Shown: positions 25,767 through 35,403, counted from the stretch's first letter. The stretch is DNA of 64,000 nt from Phenylobacterium sp. (GCF_004299445.1 NZ_SCTC01000077.1:22799-86798); one strand, 5' to 3'. Made by a program: numbers and translations. The notes: generated by a model not told the origin, from the letters alone.

Positions 25767-27270
25767 CGGGCTTGTCCTTCTTGGATGGGGTCGTCTCGGC
25801 GCCCGCCGGCGCCAGGCCAGGATCGTGCGCCCAGAGATGCTGGGCGGCGTAGGCGCGCCAGGGCGTCCAGGCGGCGCTGCGGGCGAGCAGCTGATCGGCC
25901 GTGGGGCGCACCCCGTTCTGGTCGGCCATCGCCCGCATCAGGCCGATATCGGCCTGCGGGAACGCGTCGGGTTCGCGCAGTTCGCGCAGCGCGATGTACT
26001 GCGCCGTCCACTCGCCCACGCCCGGCAGGGCCTTCAGAGCATCGATGGCGCTTCGCAGGTCGCCGCGCGGGGTGAAGATGCTGCGATCGGCGGCGACCGT
26101 CCGAGCCAGGCCCTCCAGGGCCGCGCCGCGGGCCCGGGGCATGCCCAGGGCGGCGATGTCTTCGCCCACCAGGCGCTCGGGCGTCGGGAACACGCGGGTC
26201 AGGCCCAGGTCTGCCGCGGCGCGGTCCTCGATCGGCTCGCCGTAGCGCTCCACCAGCTTGGCCGCGAGGTTGCGGGCGGCTGTGACGGTGATCTGCTGGC
26301 CCAGGATCGCCCGGACCGCCAACTCGAAGCCGTCCCAGGCGCCCGGCGCCCGCAGACCCGGCCGGGCCGCGACCAGCGGGGCCAGCGCCGGGTCCTGCGA
26401 CAGATGCGCCCCAATCAGTATCGGATCCGCCGAGAGGTCGAAGACGCGGCGGATGCGCGCGATCACCGCCGGCAGGGCGTTCATCTTCGGGAAGCGGATT
26501 TCGGCCGAGAGCGCCCCGTCCTTGCGGGGCGTGACGATCACCACGCCGGTGGCGCCGTCCACCGACAGCGTCCGGGCATAGCGCCCAGGTTCGACGAGCT
26601 CGACTCCGGGAATCGCCCGATCAGCCAGGAAGCGGATGATCGCCTCCCAGTCGTAGGGCGGCTTGTAGGGCAGCCGCACCGTGATGCCGTCAGCGGCCGG
26701 GATCTCGGCCTGGCGCGAGCGGCGCAGCTCGCCGGGCGGGCGGCCGAACAGCTGCTGGAAGGTCTCGTTGAAGCGCCGCACGCTGCCGAAGCCGGACGCC
26801 AGCGCCACCTCGCCCATCGGCAGGCGGGTTTCCTGGATGAGCTGCTTGGCCAACAGCACCCGGCGGGTCTGCGCCACCGAAACCGGCGAGGCGCCCAGAT
26901 GCTGGCGGAACAGCCGTCGCAGCTGGCGCTCACCGACCCCCAGTCGCGAGGCCAGGGCGTCCACGTCGCCGCTGTCCATCGCCCCGGCCTCGATCAGGGC
27001 CAGCGCCCGAGAGACGGTGTTCGAAGTGCCCCGCCAGGCGCCCAGATCGGGCGAGGCCTCGGGGCGGCAGCGCAGGCAGGGGCGATAGCCCGCCTCCTGC
27101 GCCGCGGCCGCCGTCGGGTAGAACGTCATGTTCTGCGGCTTAGGCGTGCGCGCGGGACAGATCGGCCGGCAGTAGATGCCGGTCGTCTTCACGGCGCCGA
27201 AGATGCGCCCGTCGAACCGCGCATCGCGGGTCTGGAAGGCGCGCCGGCAGGCTTCGAAATCCATGTCCAT
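25747..27270 (-). CDS. Ada-type regulator fused to AlkA DNA-3-methyladenine glycosylase
   Basis: 507 aa with three parts. The N-terminal Ada metal-binding domain has IYCRPICPART and CLRCRPE, giving the four zinc cysteines including the methyl-acceptor. An AraC-type helix-turn-helix follows (VDALASRLGVGERQLRRLF...PMGEVALASGFGSVRRFNE). From about residue 200 there is an AlkA glycosylase with helix-hairpin-helix LPGVGEWTAQYIALR and catalytic Asp in FPQADIGLM. It should sense methyl phosphotriesters, activate the operon and excise alkylated bases. This arrangement is known in actinobacteria and several proteobacteria; the O6-guanine methyltransferase is encoded separately just downstream. Confidence 0.93.
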   Translation of the reverse strand: MDMDFEACRRAFQTRDARFDGRIFGAVKTTGIYCRPICPARTPKPQNMTFYPTAAAAQEAGYRPCLRCRPEASPDLGAWRGTSNTVSRALALIEAGAMDSGDVDALASRLGVGERQLRRLFRQHLGASPVSVAQTRRVLLAKQLIQETRLPMGEVALASGFGSVRRFNETFQQLFGRPPGELRRSRQAEIPAADGITVRLPYKPPYDWEAIIRFLADRAIPGVELVEPGRYARTLSVDGATGVVIVTPRKDGALSAEIRFPKMNALPAVIARIRRVFDLSADPILIGAHLSQDPALAPLVAARPGLRAPGAWDGFELAVRAILGQQITVTAARNLAAKLVERYGEPIEDRAAADLGLTRVFPTPERLVGEDIAALGMPRARGAALEGLARTVAADRSIFTPRGDLRSAIDALKALPGVGEWTAQYIALRELREPDAFPQADIGLMRAMADQNGVRPTADQLLARSAAWTPWRAYAAQHLWAHDPGLAPAGAETTPSKKDKPDDRQAA

Positions 27271-27354
27271 GCCTCGAAGAATGAGGCTTCAGCCGCCGAT
27301 AGTCTCGCGGTTTTCGGACACGGATCGTGGCGCGATGGCGGTTTTCGGACGGCC

Positions 27355-28659
27355 TTAGAGGGCAGCCGCCAGGCGCTTGTCCCGGGCGATCGAGTACGAC
27401 GCCGCAAGGTGAGCGACCACCGTCAGCAGCACGAACGGGATCACGCCGGCATAGCCGTAGACCAGCGCCTGGTCGCCGTGAGCGGGCTCCATCCGGTCAG
27501 CGATCCAGCCCACGTAGACGGGGCCTACGCCCAGACCCACGAGGTTGAGGACGAACAGCAGGATCGCCCCGGTCATGGTGCGCTGCGCCGGCGGCACGGC
27601 GTTCTGGGCCACCGTCAGGGCCGGCGCCAGATAGGCCTGGTTCATCAGCATCGGGCCCAGCAGGAACAGCATCGCGATCTGCCAGGTCGGCGCCCAGAGC
27701 ATGCCGAACCAGAACGGGATCGAGAGCGTGAACGCGATGGCCGGAACCCAGGCGAACCAGCGACGGTCCTTGTGGCCCAACCGGTCGACAAGCCAACCCG
27801 ACACGACCGTGCCAACGATGCCGGTCACGCCCAGGGCCAGCGCGTAGTAGGTGGCGACGTCGGCTGCGGCCATGCCCTTGGTCGTCTCGAGGAACTGCGG
27901 GTTCCAGACCAGGCCGGCATAGCCCACGAAGGCCGACATGGCGCTTGAGACCGCGGTGAGCACCAGCGTTCGGTTGGCGAAGAAGGCCGCGATGGCCTTG
28001 AGGATCGGCGGCGCCGGCGGATGCTCGGTCGCCCCATCCACGAAGGCGTCCAGGCCGCCCCGCTTGGGTTCGCGCACCACGATCAGCATCAGAATGCCCA
28101 GGATGATGCCCGGCAGGCCGATGATCACGAAGGCCGTCCGCCATCCGTACTCCAGGGCCAGCTTGCCGCCGAAGAACGCGCCCAGCATCGAGCCCACGGG
28201 CACGCCCAACGAATAGATCGCCAGCGCCGTGCCGCGTTTCGCCGCCGGAAAATAGTCCGAGATCAGCGAATACGAGGGCGGCGAACCGCCCGCCTCGCCG
28301 AAGCCGACGCCCATCCGGTAGAGCAGGATCTGCGTGAAGTTCTGCGCCGTGCCACAGAGCGCGGTGAACACGCTCCAGATCGCGCAGGCCACGCCGATGA
28401 TCCATTTGCGGCTGACCCGGTCGGCCAGGTACGCCACGCCGATGCCGCAGGTCGTGTACAGCAGCGCGAAAGACGTGCCGCCCAGGAGGCCGAACTCGGT
28501 TTTCGACAGGTTGAGATCCGCCGAGATCTGCTTGCCCAGGATCGAGACGATCTGCCGATCGAGGAAATTCAGGGTGTAGATGAGCGCCAGGAACCAGACG
28601 ACGAACCAGCTGTAGCCCGCGGACGCCTGTTTCGGCGCCGTCGCTGCCTGCTCACTCAT
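27355..28659 (-). CDS. MFS transporter (spinster-like family)
   Basis: 434 aa with 12 predicted membrane helices. The first helix is YSWFVVWFLALIYTLNFLDRQ, followed by LGGTSFALLYTTCGIGVAYLADRVSRKWIIG, which carries the MFS loop 2-3 motif, and GEAGGSPPSYSLISDYFP is typical of the spinster subgroup. The substrate cannot be told. ATG 28659 (GGGGGC upstream) was preferred to TTG 28674. Confidence 0.88.
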   Translation of the reverse strand: MSEQAATAPKQASAGYSWFVVWFLALIYTLNFLDRQIVSILGKQISADLNLSKTEFGLLGGTSFALLYTTCGIGVAYLADRVSRKWIIGVACAIWSVFTALCGTAQNFTQILLYRMGVGFGEAGGSPPSYSLISDYFPAAKRGTALAIYSLGVPVGSMLGAFFGGKLALEYGWRTAFVIIGLPGIILGILMLIVVREPKRGGLDAFVDGATEHPPAPPILKAIAAFFANRTLVLTAVSSAMSAFVGYAGLVWNPQFLETTKGMAAADVATYYALALGVTGIVGTVVSGWLVDRLGHKDRRWFAWVPAIAFTLSIPFWFGMLWAPTWQIAMLFLLGPMLMNQAYLAPALTVAQNAVPPAQRTMTGAILLFVLNLVGLGVGPVYVGWIADRMEPAHGDQALVYGYAGVIPFVLLTVVAHLAASYSIARDKRLAAAL

Positions 28660-28674
28660 ACCGATAGCCCCCAA

Positions 28675-28955
28675 CCTGATCCGCCTCCGGCCGGTGTTCC
28701 GGCTCGAAAGACGGGTATGCGCTTCCGTCGCTTGCTTGTGCCACGCCGTGGCGGCCTATTCAAAGCGGCATTGCATTGCAGGCCTGACGCCTTGTTGCAG
28801 AGAGTCGGCGCCGGCCAGAGGGGCTGGACGCCCGTCGAGAAATCCTGGGGTCGGCTCGCCTTGCGCCCCCAGAAGCCGACCGCTAACTCATCGCCCGGGC
28901 CGACCCCGCACGCATCCGCGAGCGGGTTTCATCAGCATTGTGTAGGGTCCGTCCC
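28675..28955. promoter_or_regulatory. 281-base divergent region upstream of cysD
   Basis: This region lies between the MFS gene and cysDN. It includes an interleaved pair of complementary segments: CTGGGG (28845) with CCCCAG (28867), and TCGGCT (28851) with AGCCGA (28874), arranged as an H-type pseudoknot about 75 bases before the cysD ATG. No coding sequence or known riboswitch core was recognised. Confidence 0.35.
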
Positions 28956-29909
28956 ATGGACGTCAGCGTCCTTCCCCGAACATCCGCCAAAGAGCCGGCC
29001 TTGTTGTCCCCCAAGACCCTGACCCACCTGCAGCGGCTCGAAGCCGAGAGCATCCAGATCTTCCGCGAGGTCGTGGCCGAGTGCGAGCGCCCGGTGATGC
29101 TCTACTCCATCGGCAAGGACTCGGCGGTGATGCTGCGCCTGGCGCAGAAGGCCTTCTATCCGTCCAAGCCGCCCTTCCCGCTGCTCCACATCGATACGAC
29201 CTGGAAGTTCCGGGCCATGTACGAGATGCGCGAACGGATGGCCCGCGAGAGCGGCATGGAACTGCTCATCCACCAGAACCCCGAAGCCAAGGCCAAGGGC
29301 ATCAACCCTTTCGACCATGGCAGCGTCCACACCGACATGTGGAAGACCGAGGGACTGAAGCAGGCGCTCGACAAGTACGGCTTCGATGCGGCCTTCGGCG
29401 GGGGCCGGCGCGACGAAGAGAAGTCCCGCGCCAAGGAGCGGATCCTCAGCTTCCGCACCTCCGAACATCGCTGGGATCCCAAGAACCAGCGCCCCGAACT
29501 CTGGCGGCTCTACAATACCCGCAAGGCCAAGGGTGAGAGCCTCCGCGCCTTCCCGATCTCCAACTGGACCGAGCTCGACATCTGGCAATACATCTACCTG
29601 GAGGACATCCCCATCGTGCCGCTCTACTTCGCCGGCGTCCGGCCGGTGGTGGAGCGCGACGGCGTCCTGATCATGGTCGATGACGACCGCATGCGCCTGC
29701 GGCCGGGCGAAGTCCCGATGATGAAGTCGATCCGCTTCCGGACCCAGGGCTGCTACCCGCTCACCGGCGCCGTCGAGAGCACCGCCGCCACCCTGCCCGA
29801 GATCATCCAGGAGATGCTGCTGGCGACGACGTCCGAGCGCCAGGGCCGGGTAATCGATCACGACCAGTCGGCGTCGATGGAGAAGAAAAAGCAGGAGGGC
29901 TACTTCTGA
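28956..29909 (+). CDS. cysD: Sulfate adenylyltransferase subunit 2
   Basis: 317 aa. The PP-loop SIGKDSAVMLRLA is near residue 50, and GGRRDEEKSRAKERILSFR and QGCYPLTGAVES are CysD signatures. With CysN it makes adenosine 5'-phosphosulfate from sulfate and ATP. ATG 28956 is chosen (AGGG upstream, direct start of the conserved region). The stop overlaps the cysNC start (TGATG). Confidence 0.95.
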   Translation: MDVSVLPRTSAKEPALLSPKTLTHLQRLEAESIQIFREVVAECERPVMLYSIGKDSAVMLRLAQKAFYPSKPPFPLLHIDTTWKFRAMYEMRERMARESGMELLIHQNPEAKAKGINPFDHGSVHTDMWKTEGLKQALDKYGFDAAFGGGRRDEEKSRAKERILSFRTSEHRWDPKNQRPELWRLYNTRKAKGESLRAFPISNWTELDIWQYIYLEDIPIVPLYFAGVRPVVERDGVLIMVDDDRMRLRPGEVPMMKSIRFRTQGCYPLTGAVESTAATLPEIIQEMLLATTSERQGRVIDHDQSASMEKKKQEGYF

Positions 29910-31813
29910 TGTCGCACCAGTCCGCCCTCATCGCTGAAGACATCGAGGCCTACCTCAAGGCCCACGAGACCAAGAGCCTGCTGCGCTTCCTCACCTGCGG
30001 CTCGGTGGACGACGGCAAGTCCACCCTGATCGGCCGCCTGCTCTACGATTCGAAGATGATCTTCGAGGACCAGCTGGCCGCCCTCGAAGCCGACTCCAAG
30101 AAGGTGGGCACGCAAGGGGGCGATATCGACTTCGCGCTTCTGGTCGATGGCCTCGCCGCCGAGCGCGAGCAGGGCATCACGATCGACGTCGCCTACCGGT
30201 TCTTCTCGACCGACAAGCGCAAGTTCATCGTCGCCGACACGCCCGGCCACGAGCAGTACACGCGCAACATGGTCACGGGCGCCTCGACGGCCGACGCGGC
30301 GATCATCCTCATCGACGCGCGCAAGGGCGTGCTCACCCAGACGCGCCGCCACAGCTATCTCGTCAGCCTGCTGGGCATCCGTCACGTGGTCTTGGCGGTC
30401 AACAAGATGGACCTGGTGGGCTGGAGCCAGGAGACCTTCGACACGATCGTGGCCGAGTACCACGACTTCGCCGCCCAGATCGGGATCAAGGATTTCACGG
30501 CCATCCCGATGTCGGCGCTGAAGGGCGACAACATCACCGAGCCGTCCGACAAGGCGCCCTGGTACACCGGCCCGGCGCTGATGCGCTGGCTCGAGAACGC
30601 GCCGGTCGAGGACGACCTGCAGGGCAAGCCGTTCCGGATGCCCGTCCAGTGGGTGAACCGGCCGAACCTGGACTTCCGCGGCTTCTCGGGTCTGATCGCG
30701 TCAGGCGTGATCCGGCCGGGCGACAAGGTGAAGGCGCTGCCGTCCGGCCGCGAGAGCACCGTCGAACGGATCGTCACCTTCAACCGCGACCTGGACGAGG
30801 CCGTCGCCGGCCAGTCCGTGACCCTGACGCTGAAGGACGAGATCGACATCAGCCGGGGCGACGTCCTGGCCCTGGCCGGCCGGCCGCCCGAGGTGGCCGA
30901 CCAGTTCGAGGCCACGATCGTCTGGTTCGACGACGAGAGCCTGCTGCCCGGCCGCCCCTACCTGCTGAAGGTGGGCGCGCGCACCGTCCAGGCCCAGGTC
31001 CACGAGCCCAAGTACAAGGTCAACGTCAACACGCTGGAGAAGCTGGCGGCCAAGAAGCTCGAGCTGAACGAGATCGGGGTCTGCAACCTCTCGCTCGCGG
31101 CCCCCATCGCCTTCGACGCCTACGCCGACAACAAGGACCTGGGCGGCTTCATCCTCATCGACCGGATCACCAACCGCACGGTCGGCGCCGGGATGCTGCA
31201 CTTCGCGCTGCGCCGCAGCCAGAACATCCACTGGCAGGCGATGGACGTGGACAAGCAGACGCGCTCGTTCGCGAAGGGCCAGGTGGCCCGCGTGGTGTGG
31301 TTCACCGGCCTTTCGGGCTCGGGCAAGTCGACGATCGCGAACCTCCTGGAAAAGCGGCTGCACGCCGAGGGCCGCCACACCTATGCGCTGGACGGCGACA
31401 ATGTCCGCCATGGCCTGAACAAGGACCTGGGCTTCACCGACGCCGACCGGGTGGAGAACATCCGCCGGGTGGCCGAGGTGTCAAAGCTGATGGTCGACGC
31501 CGGCCTGATCGTTCTGGTCAGCTTTATCAGCCCGTTCCGGGCCGAGCGGCAGATGGCGCGCGAGCTGATGGGCGAAGGCGAGTTCGTGGAGGTGTTCGTC
31601 GACACCCCCCTGGCCGAGGCCGAGGCGCGCGACGTCAAGGGCCTCTACAAGAAGGCCCGCGCCGGGGATCTCAAGAACTTCACCGGGATCGACAGCCCCT
31701 ACGAGGCCCCGGAGAACCCCGAGATCCGCATCGACACCACCGCGCTCACCGCCGAACAGGCGGCCGAGCAGATCTTCGAGTGGCTGGAACGCGGCTTCGA
31801 TCCGGGGATCTGA
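29909..31813 (+). CDS. cysN: Bifunctional sulfate adenylyltransferase GTPase subunit / APS kinase (CysNC)
   Basis: 634 aa. Residues 1-430 are the GTPase: CGSVDDGKSTLIGRLL (G1), DTPGHEQYTRNM (G3), NKMDLVGW (G4), then two beta-barrel domains. From about residue 450 the APS kinase follows, with its own P-loop GLSGSGKSTIANLLE and FISPFRAERQMAREL. The fusion converts sulfate to PAPS with CysD, feeding cysteine synthesis and sulfation. GGAGG precedes the overlapping ATG. It ends four bases before the convergent VOC gene. Confidence 0.96.
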   Translation: MSHQSALIAEDIEAYLKAHETKSLLRFLTCGSVDDGKSTLIGRLLYDSKMIFEDQLAALEADSKKVGTQGGDIDFALLVDGLAAEREQGITIDVAYRFFSTDKRKFIVADTPGHEQYTRNMVTGASTADAAIILIDARKGVLTQTRRHSYLVSLLGIRHVVLAVNKMDLVGWSQETFDTIVAEYHDFAAQIGIKDFTAIPMSALKGDNITEPSDKAPWYTGPALMRWLENAPVEDDLQGKPFRMPVQWVNRPNLDFRGFSGLIASGVIRPGDKVKALPSGRESTVERIVTFNRDLDEAVAGQSVTLTLKDEIDISRGDVLALAGRPPEVADQFEATIVWFDDESLLPGRPYLLKVGARTVQAQVHEPKYKVNVNTLEKLAAKKLELNEIGVCNLSLAAPIAFDAYADNKDLGGFILIDRITNRTVGAGMLHFALRRSQNIHWQAMDVDKQTRSFAKGQVARVVWFTGLSGSGKSTIANLLEKRLHAEGRHTYALDGDNVRHGLNKDLGFTDADRVENIRRVAEVSKLMVDAGLIVLVSFISPFRAERQMARELMGEGEFVEVFVDTPLAEAEARDVKGLYKKARAGDLKNFTGIDSPYEAPENPEIRIDTTALTAEQAAEQIFEWLERGFDPGI

Positions 31814-31817
31814 CGCG

Positions 31818-32348
31818 CTACTCCGCCGGCTCGAGGGCGCGGGCGGGCTCGTGCGCCACGTCCTCGGGCCGGAAGTCCCGGAGCGTGGCGGCGAACTCCA
31901 GCATCACGCCGTTGGGGTCGCGGAAGTAGACCGAGCGCACCCACACGCCGTCGTGCATGTCGCGGGCGACGCCCATCGGGCTGTCGTCGTGGTTCACGAC
32001 GATCGGCACAGACACATGCACGCCGTTCGCCTGCAGCCGCGCGATCGAGGCGTCCAGCTGGTCCTCGTCCATGTGGAACGCCACGTGATTCATCGAGCCG
32101 ACCGCCGTCTTCGGCTTGGACGGGAAATCGGCGACCGAGGCGATGCCGGGCGCCGCCGGCGGGGCGTCGCCCCACCAGAAGAACGCCAGCAGCGAGCCGC
32201 CGCCGCAGTCGAAGAAGAAGTGCTGCCCGCCATCCGGCAGGACCACCGTCTTCACCAGCGGCATGCCCAAGGCCTCGGTGTAGAACTTCACCGTCTCGGC
32301 CATGTCGCGGCACACGAGCGCCAGGTGGTTGATCCCCTTGGTCTGCAT
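31818..32348 (-). CDS. VOC family protein (glyoxalase/dioxygenase superfamily)
   Basis: 176 aa, two VOC modules. Candidate metal ligands are His in INHLALVCRDM, His in MNHVAFHMDED and Glu in VMLEFAATL, with a further acidic position in the first module. The segment WVRSVYFRDPNGVMLEFAA is close to the extradiol-dioxygenase/glyoxalase signature. The substrate is unknown. It lies 23 bases after the dehydrogenase gene in the same orientation and is probably co-transcribed. Confidence 0.85.
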   Translation of the reverse strand: MQTKGINHLALVCRDMAETVKFYTEALGMPLVKTVVLPDGGQHFFFDCGGGSLLAFFWWGDAPPAAPGIASVADFPSKPKTAVGSMNHVAFHMDEDQLDASIARLQANGVHVSVPIVVNHDDSPMGVARDMHDGVWVRSVYFRDPNGVMLEFAATLRDFRPEDVAHEPARALEPAE

Positions 32349-32371
32349 CGCGCCCTCCCTTCGTCAGCTTT

Positions 32372-33391
32372 CTAGAATTCCAGCACGATCTTGCCGAAGT
32401 GCTCGCCGGCCGCCATGGCCGCGAAGGCCGCCTTAGCTTCGGTGAACGGGAACACCTTGTCGACGACCGGGGAAATCTTCCTCAGGTCAATCATCCGCCC
32501 CATGGCCTCGAACATGTCGCGCGACCCCACCGACAGGCCCTGCAGCTTGGCCGAGTTGCCGATCAGGGCCGCGGGGTTGAACGGCTCGCCAGCCCCGGCC
32601 ACCACCCCGATGATCGCGATATGGCCGCCGATCTTGATGGCCTTCATGCTCTCCTGGATCGTGCCGCCGCCGCCCACTTCCATGATGAAGTCCGCGCCGC
32701 GGCCGTTCGTGGCGGCGCGCACCGGTCCCGACCAGCCGGGCGTGGTCTTGTAGTTGACGACGTGATCGGCCCCCAGCGCCTTGGCCCGCTCCAGCTTCTC
32801 GTCGGACGACGACGTGATCACCGTGCGCAGGCCCGCGGCATGCGCGAACTGCAGCCCGAAGATCGAGACGCCGCCCGTCCCCTGCAGCACCACCGTGTCG
32901 CCGGGCTCCAGCCGGGCGTCGACGAACAGTCCGCGCCAGGCGGTCAGCGCCGCGCACGGCAACGTCGCCACCTGATGGTCGGTCAGGAAGTCCGGGACCT
33001 TCGACAGGCCCTCCTCGGTGAAGGTCTGCAGCTCCGAACCCGCGCCGGGGATCGGGAAGCCCAGGGCGGTGACCAGCTTCTCCAGGGTCGGCGGGCCCGA
33101 GACCCAGCCCTGGAAGAACAGCGTGGCGACGCGATCGCCGGCCTTGAAGCGGGTGACGCCCTCGCCCACCGCCTCGACGACGCCGCAGCCGTCCGAGAAG
33201 GGCGTGATCACGTCGGTCGTGGACGCCGGCCCGCGGCCGTACATCCCGTTGACCATCAACAGGTCGCGATAGTTCAGCGACACCGCCTTCATGCGCACAA
33301 GCACCTGCCCCGGCCCGGGCTTCGGGTCCGGCAGATCCACCACCTTGATGGCATCCAGGCCCCACGGGGCCGCGACGTTCAGAGCACGCAT
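32372..33391 (-). CDS. MDR-family NAD(P)-dependent alcohol dehydrogenase / quinone oxidoreductase
   Basis: 339 aa, medium-chain dehydrogenase fold. The N-terminal part has VSLNYRDLLMVNGMYG and PFSDGCGVVEAVGEGV; the Rossmann part has VLQGTGGVSIFGLQFAHAAG. The zinc-ADH GHE catalytic pattern and four-Cys structural site are absent, pointing to a zinc-independent quinone-oxidoreductase-like member. No ribosome site stands out, but the start matches family length. Downstream is a VOC gene; upstream, 75 bases away, a metallo-hydrolase. Confidence 0.9.
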   Translation of the reverse strand: MRALNVAAPWGLDAIKVVDLPDPKPGPGQVLVRMKAVSLNYRDLLMVNGMYGRGPASTTDVITPFSDGCGVVEAVGEGVTRFKAGDRVATLFFQGWVSGPPTLEKLVTALGFPIPGAGSELQTFTEEGLSKVPDFLTDHQVATLPCAALTAWRGLFVDARLEPGDTVVLQGTGGVSIFGLQFAHAAGLRTVITSSSDEKLERAKALGADHVVNYKTTPGWSGPVRAATNGRGADFIMEVGGGGTIQESMKAIKIGGHIAIIGVVAGAGEPFNPAALIGNSAKLQGLSVGSRDMFEAMGRMIDLRKISPVVDKVFPFTEAKAAFAAMAAGEHFGKIVLEF

Positions 33392-33466
33392 GACTTTCCT
33401 CCTGCGCCCATCTGGCTCCGGCGCCCCGCCGGCCGCAAGCGTGTCGCCACGTCAGCCGACGCGAGG

Positions 33467-34225
33467 TCAGGGCCTCGCGACAGGCAGCACCGGCTGGTCG
33501 CCCCACTGATCCGGGTCATGGCCCCAGACCATCACGGTCTCAGGCCCGCGCAGGGCCAGGAGCGCATCCAGCGCGCGGTTCATGGCCGCGTGGTCCGCAT
33601 GCGGGGGAAACCGCCGGGTCTCGACCACCCCGCAGTGGTAGCAGGCGTCCCCCACCAGCAGGTGGTCGCCCTGCTCGCCCCTGACCCGCAGCGACTGGTG
33701 GCCCGGCGTGTGGCCGTGGCTGGGGATCAGCACCGCTGAGCCGTCGCCGAAAAGGTCGTGCTCGCCGTCCACCAGGGTGACCGGATGTCCGAGATCGAAG
33801 TAGCGTTTCCGCAGGCCATACCGGTTGGCGACCTCCTTCTCGAAGCCGGCTTTCCATTCGCGGCGCTGGACCACGATGGTGGCGTTGGGCAACTCGCTGA
33901 GGCCGCCCGCGTGATCGAAATGCAGGTGCGAGAGGGCGACGAACCGCACGCGGCCGGGATCGATGTCCAGCCGCTCGAGGTTGGCCGTCAACGTCTCCTC
34001 GGCGGAAAGCGTCGCGTCCATGTCCTGGGTCCGCAGCGCCGCGCGATAGGTGTCATCGTAGTCGATCATCGCCGCCGGCAGGCCGCAGTCGAACAGCGCC
34101 ACGCCGTCCGGATGCTCCAGGACATAGAAGGGGATCGGCACGGCCACCCGGTCGCCGTCCATGCCCATGCCCGCGCCGGAGCTGTGGAACTGGCCGCAAA
34201 GACAGCCGAACAGATGCAGGCTCAT
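33467..34225 (-). CDS. MBL-fold metallo-hydrolase, N-acyl homoserine lactonase-like
   Basis: 252 aa. The HxHxDH motif is complete (LSHLHFDHAGG), with the later histidine in PSHGHTPGHQSLRV and the Asp in LLVGDACYHC. Size and spacing resemble AttM/AiiB-type lactonases, but other esterase or lactonase substrates are possible. ATG 34225 has GGGGAGGG upstream. The frame stays open far beyond this point, into antisense sequence of other genes. It follows the MFS gene by 14 bases, on the same strand. Confidence 0.85.
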   Translation of the reverse strand: MSLHLFGCLCGQFHSSGAGMGMDGDRVAVPIPFYVLEHPDGVALFDCGLPAAMIDYDDTYRAALRTQDMDATLSAEETLTANLERLDIDPGRVRFVALSHLHFDHAGGLSELPNATIVVQRREWKAGFEKEVANRYGLRKRYFDLGHPVTLVDGEHDLFGDGSAVLIPSHGHTPGHQSLRVRGEQGDHLLVGDACYHCGVVETRRFPPHADHAAMNRALDALLALRGPETVMVWGHDPDQWGDQPVLPVARP

Positions 34226-34239
34226 GCTCGCCCTCCCCT

Positions 34240-35403
34240 TCACGCCGGATCCAACCGGCGCACGCCATACAGACGCGCCGCGCAGATTACGCCTGCAACG
34301 CTCATCGCCGACATCAACAGATATCCGTGGGCGCCGAAGTGGTCGAACAGCGGGCCCGAGGCCATGGTGGCGACGCCCATCAGCACGCCGGCCGACAGCG
34401 CCGAGTTGATCGTCTGGGCCGCCGAGGCGTTGCGCGGCGTCGACAGCCGTTCGATCAGCTGCAGCGAGGCCAGGAACGTCGCCGCATAGCTCAGCACGTG
34501 CAGGGGCTGCAGCAGGAACAGCGCCCACAGCGGCGGCGAGAACGCCATCACCGTCCAGCGCAGCACCGCCGCCAGCCCGCCCAGCACCAGCAGGTTGCGG
34601 GGGCCCACCCGCCGCCGCCACGGCTCCATGAACCACATAAACGCCACCTCGACCGCCACCCCCACCCCCCACAGGACGCCGGTCAGGCTCTCGGGGATGC
34701 CCTGCTGCTTCCAGGCCAGGGTCGAGAACCCATAGTAGAACGCGTGCGCCGACTGGATCAGGCCGGCCGCCGCCGCCGCGGTCATGAACGCCGGATCGCG
34801 CAACAGCTCTCCGATGCCGGCGAACCGGTCCGAGACCTTGGCCGTGTGGCCCTCCTCGTGAACGGGGTCGGGCGGCAGCAGCAGGCGCGCGCCCAGCGCC
34901 GTGAGCGCCACCGCCGCGGTGATCCAGACCAGCACCAGGTCGGGTGAGCCCCAGGTCAGCACCGCGCCCATGCCGATGTTCGCGACGATGAAGGCCGCCG
35001 AGCCGATGCCGCGTGGCCAGCCGTAGTTGAACCCGTCGCGGCGCGCCCGGTTGAGCACGATCACGTCGGTCAGCGGCGAGACCGTGGAAAACGCCGACGA
35101 GGCCGCGAACCACACCACGGTCCAGCCTGCGAACCCCAGCGGCAGGGCCATCAGGATGTAGGCCGCCATCACCGCCAGGCTCAGGAACGCCAGCGCCGTC
35201 CGCCGCAGCTTGAAGCTGTCGGCCCAGACCGCGATCAGGGGGGCGGTGAACACCCGCGCCAGCATGGGCAACGACAGGATGAGCCCGATCTGCGCGCCCG
35301 ACAGGCCGCGCTCGGCGAACCACACCGGCATGTAGGGCGAGCTGGCGCCGGTCCCGACAAAGATCGCCGAGTAGAACAGCCCGAGCCGGACGGGGAGCGA
35401 CAT
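34240..35403 (-). CDS. MFS transporter (PF12832/HcaT-like)
   Basis: 387 aa with about 12 membrane helices. LGLFYSAIFVGTGASSPYMPVWFAERGLSGAQIG and LARVFTAPLIAVWADSFKLRR resemble the PPP/HcaT family of MFS permeases (nucleoside or aromatic acid carriers). The central loop between halves carries the charged PDPVHEEGHTAKVSDRFAG. It is transcribed divergently from the MBL gene at 35480 and is followed by the lactonase-like gene, suggesting uptake of a compound that is then hydrolysed; inference. Confidence 0.87.
   Translation of the reverse strand: MSLPVRLGLFYSAIFVGTGASSPYMPVWFAERGLSGAQIGLILSLPMLARVFTAPLIAVWADSFKLRRTALAFLSLAVMAAYILMALPLGFAGWTVVWFAASSAFSTVSPLTDVIVLNRARRDGFNYGWPRGIGSAAFIVANIGMGAVLTWGSPDLVLVWITAAVALTALGARLLLPPDPVHEEGHTAKVSDRFAGIGELLRDPAFMTAAAAAGLIQSAHAFYYGFSTLAWKQQGIPESLTGVLWGVGVAVEVAFMWFMEPWRRRVGPRNLLVLGGLAAVLRWTVMAFSPPLWALFLLQPLHVLSYAATFLASLQLIERLSTPRNASAAQTINSALSAGVLMGVATMASGPLFDHFGAHGYLLMSAMSVAGVICAARLYGVRRLDPA

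Noticed and set aside
28694..28945. 83-codon frame upstream of cysD
   Set aside because: Cys/Arg/Pro-rich without ribosome site; overlaps the cysD regulatory region and ends just before its start.
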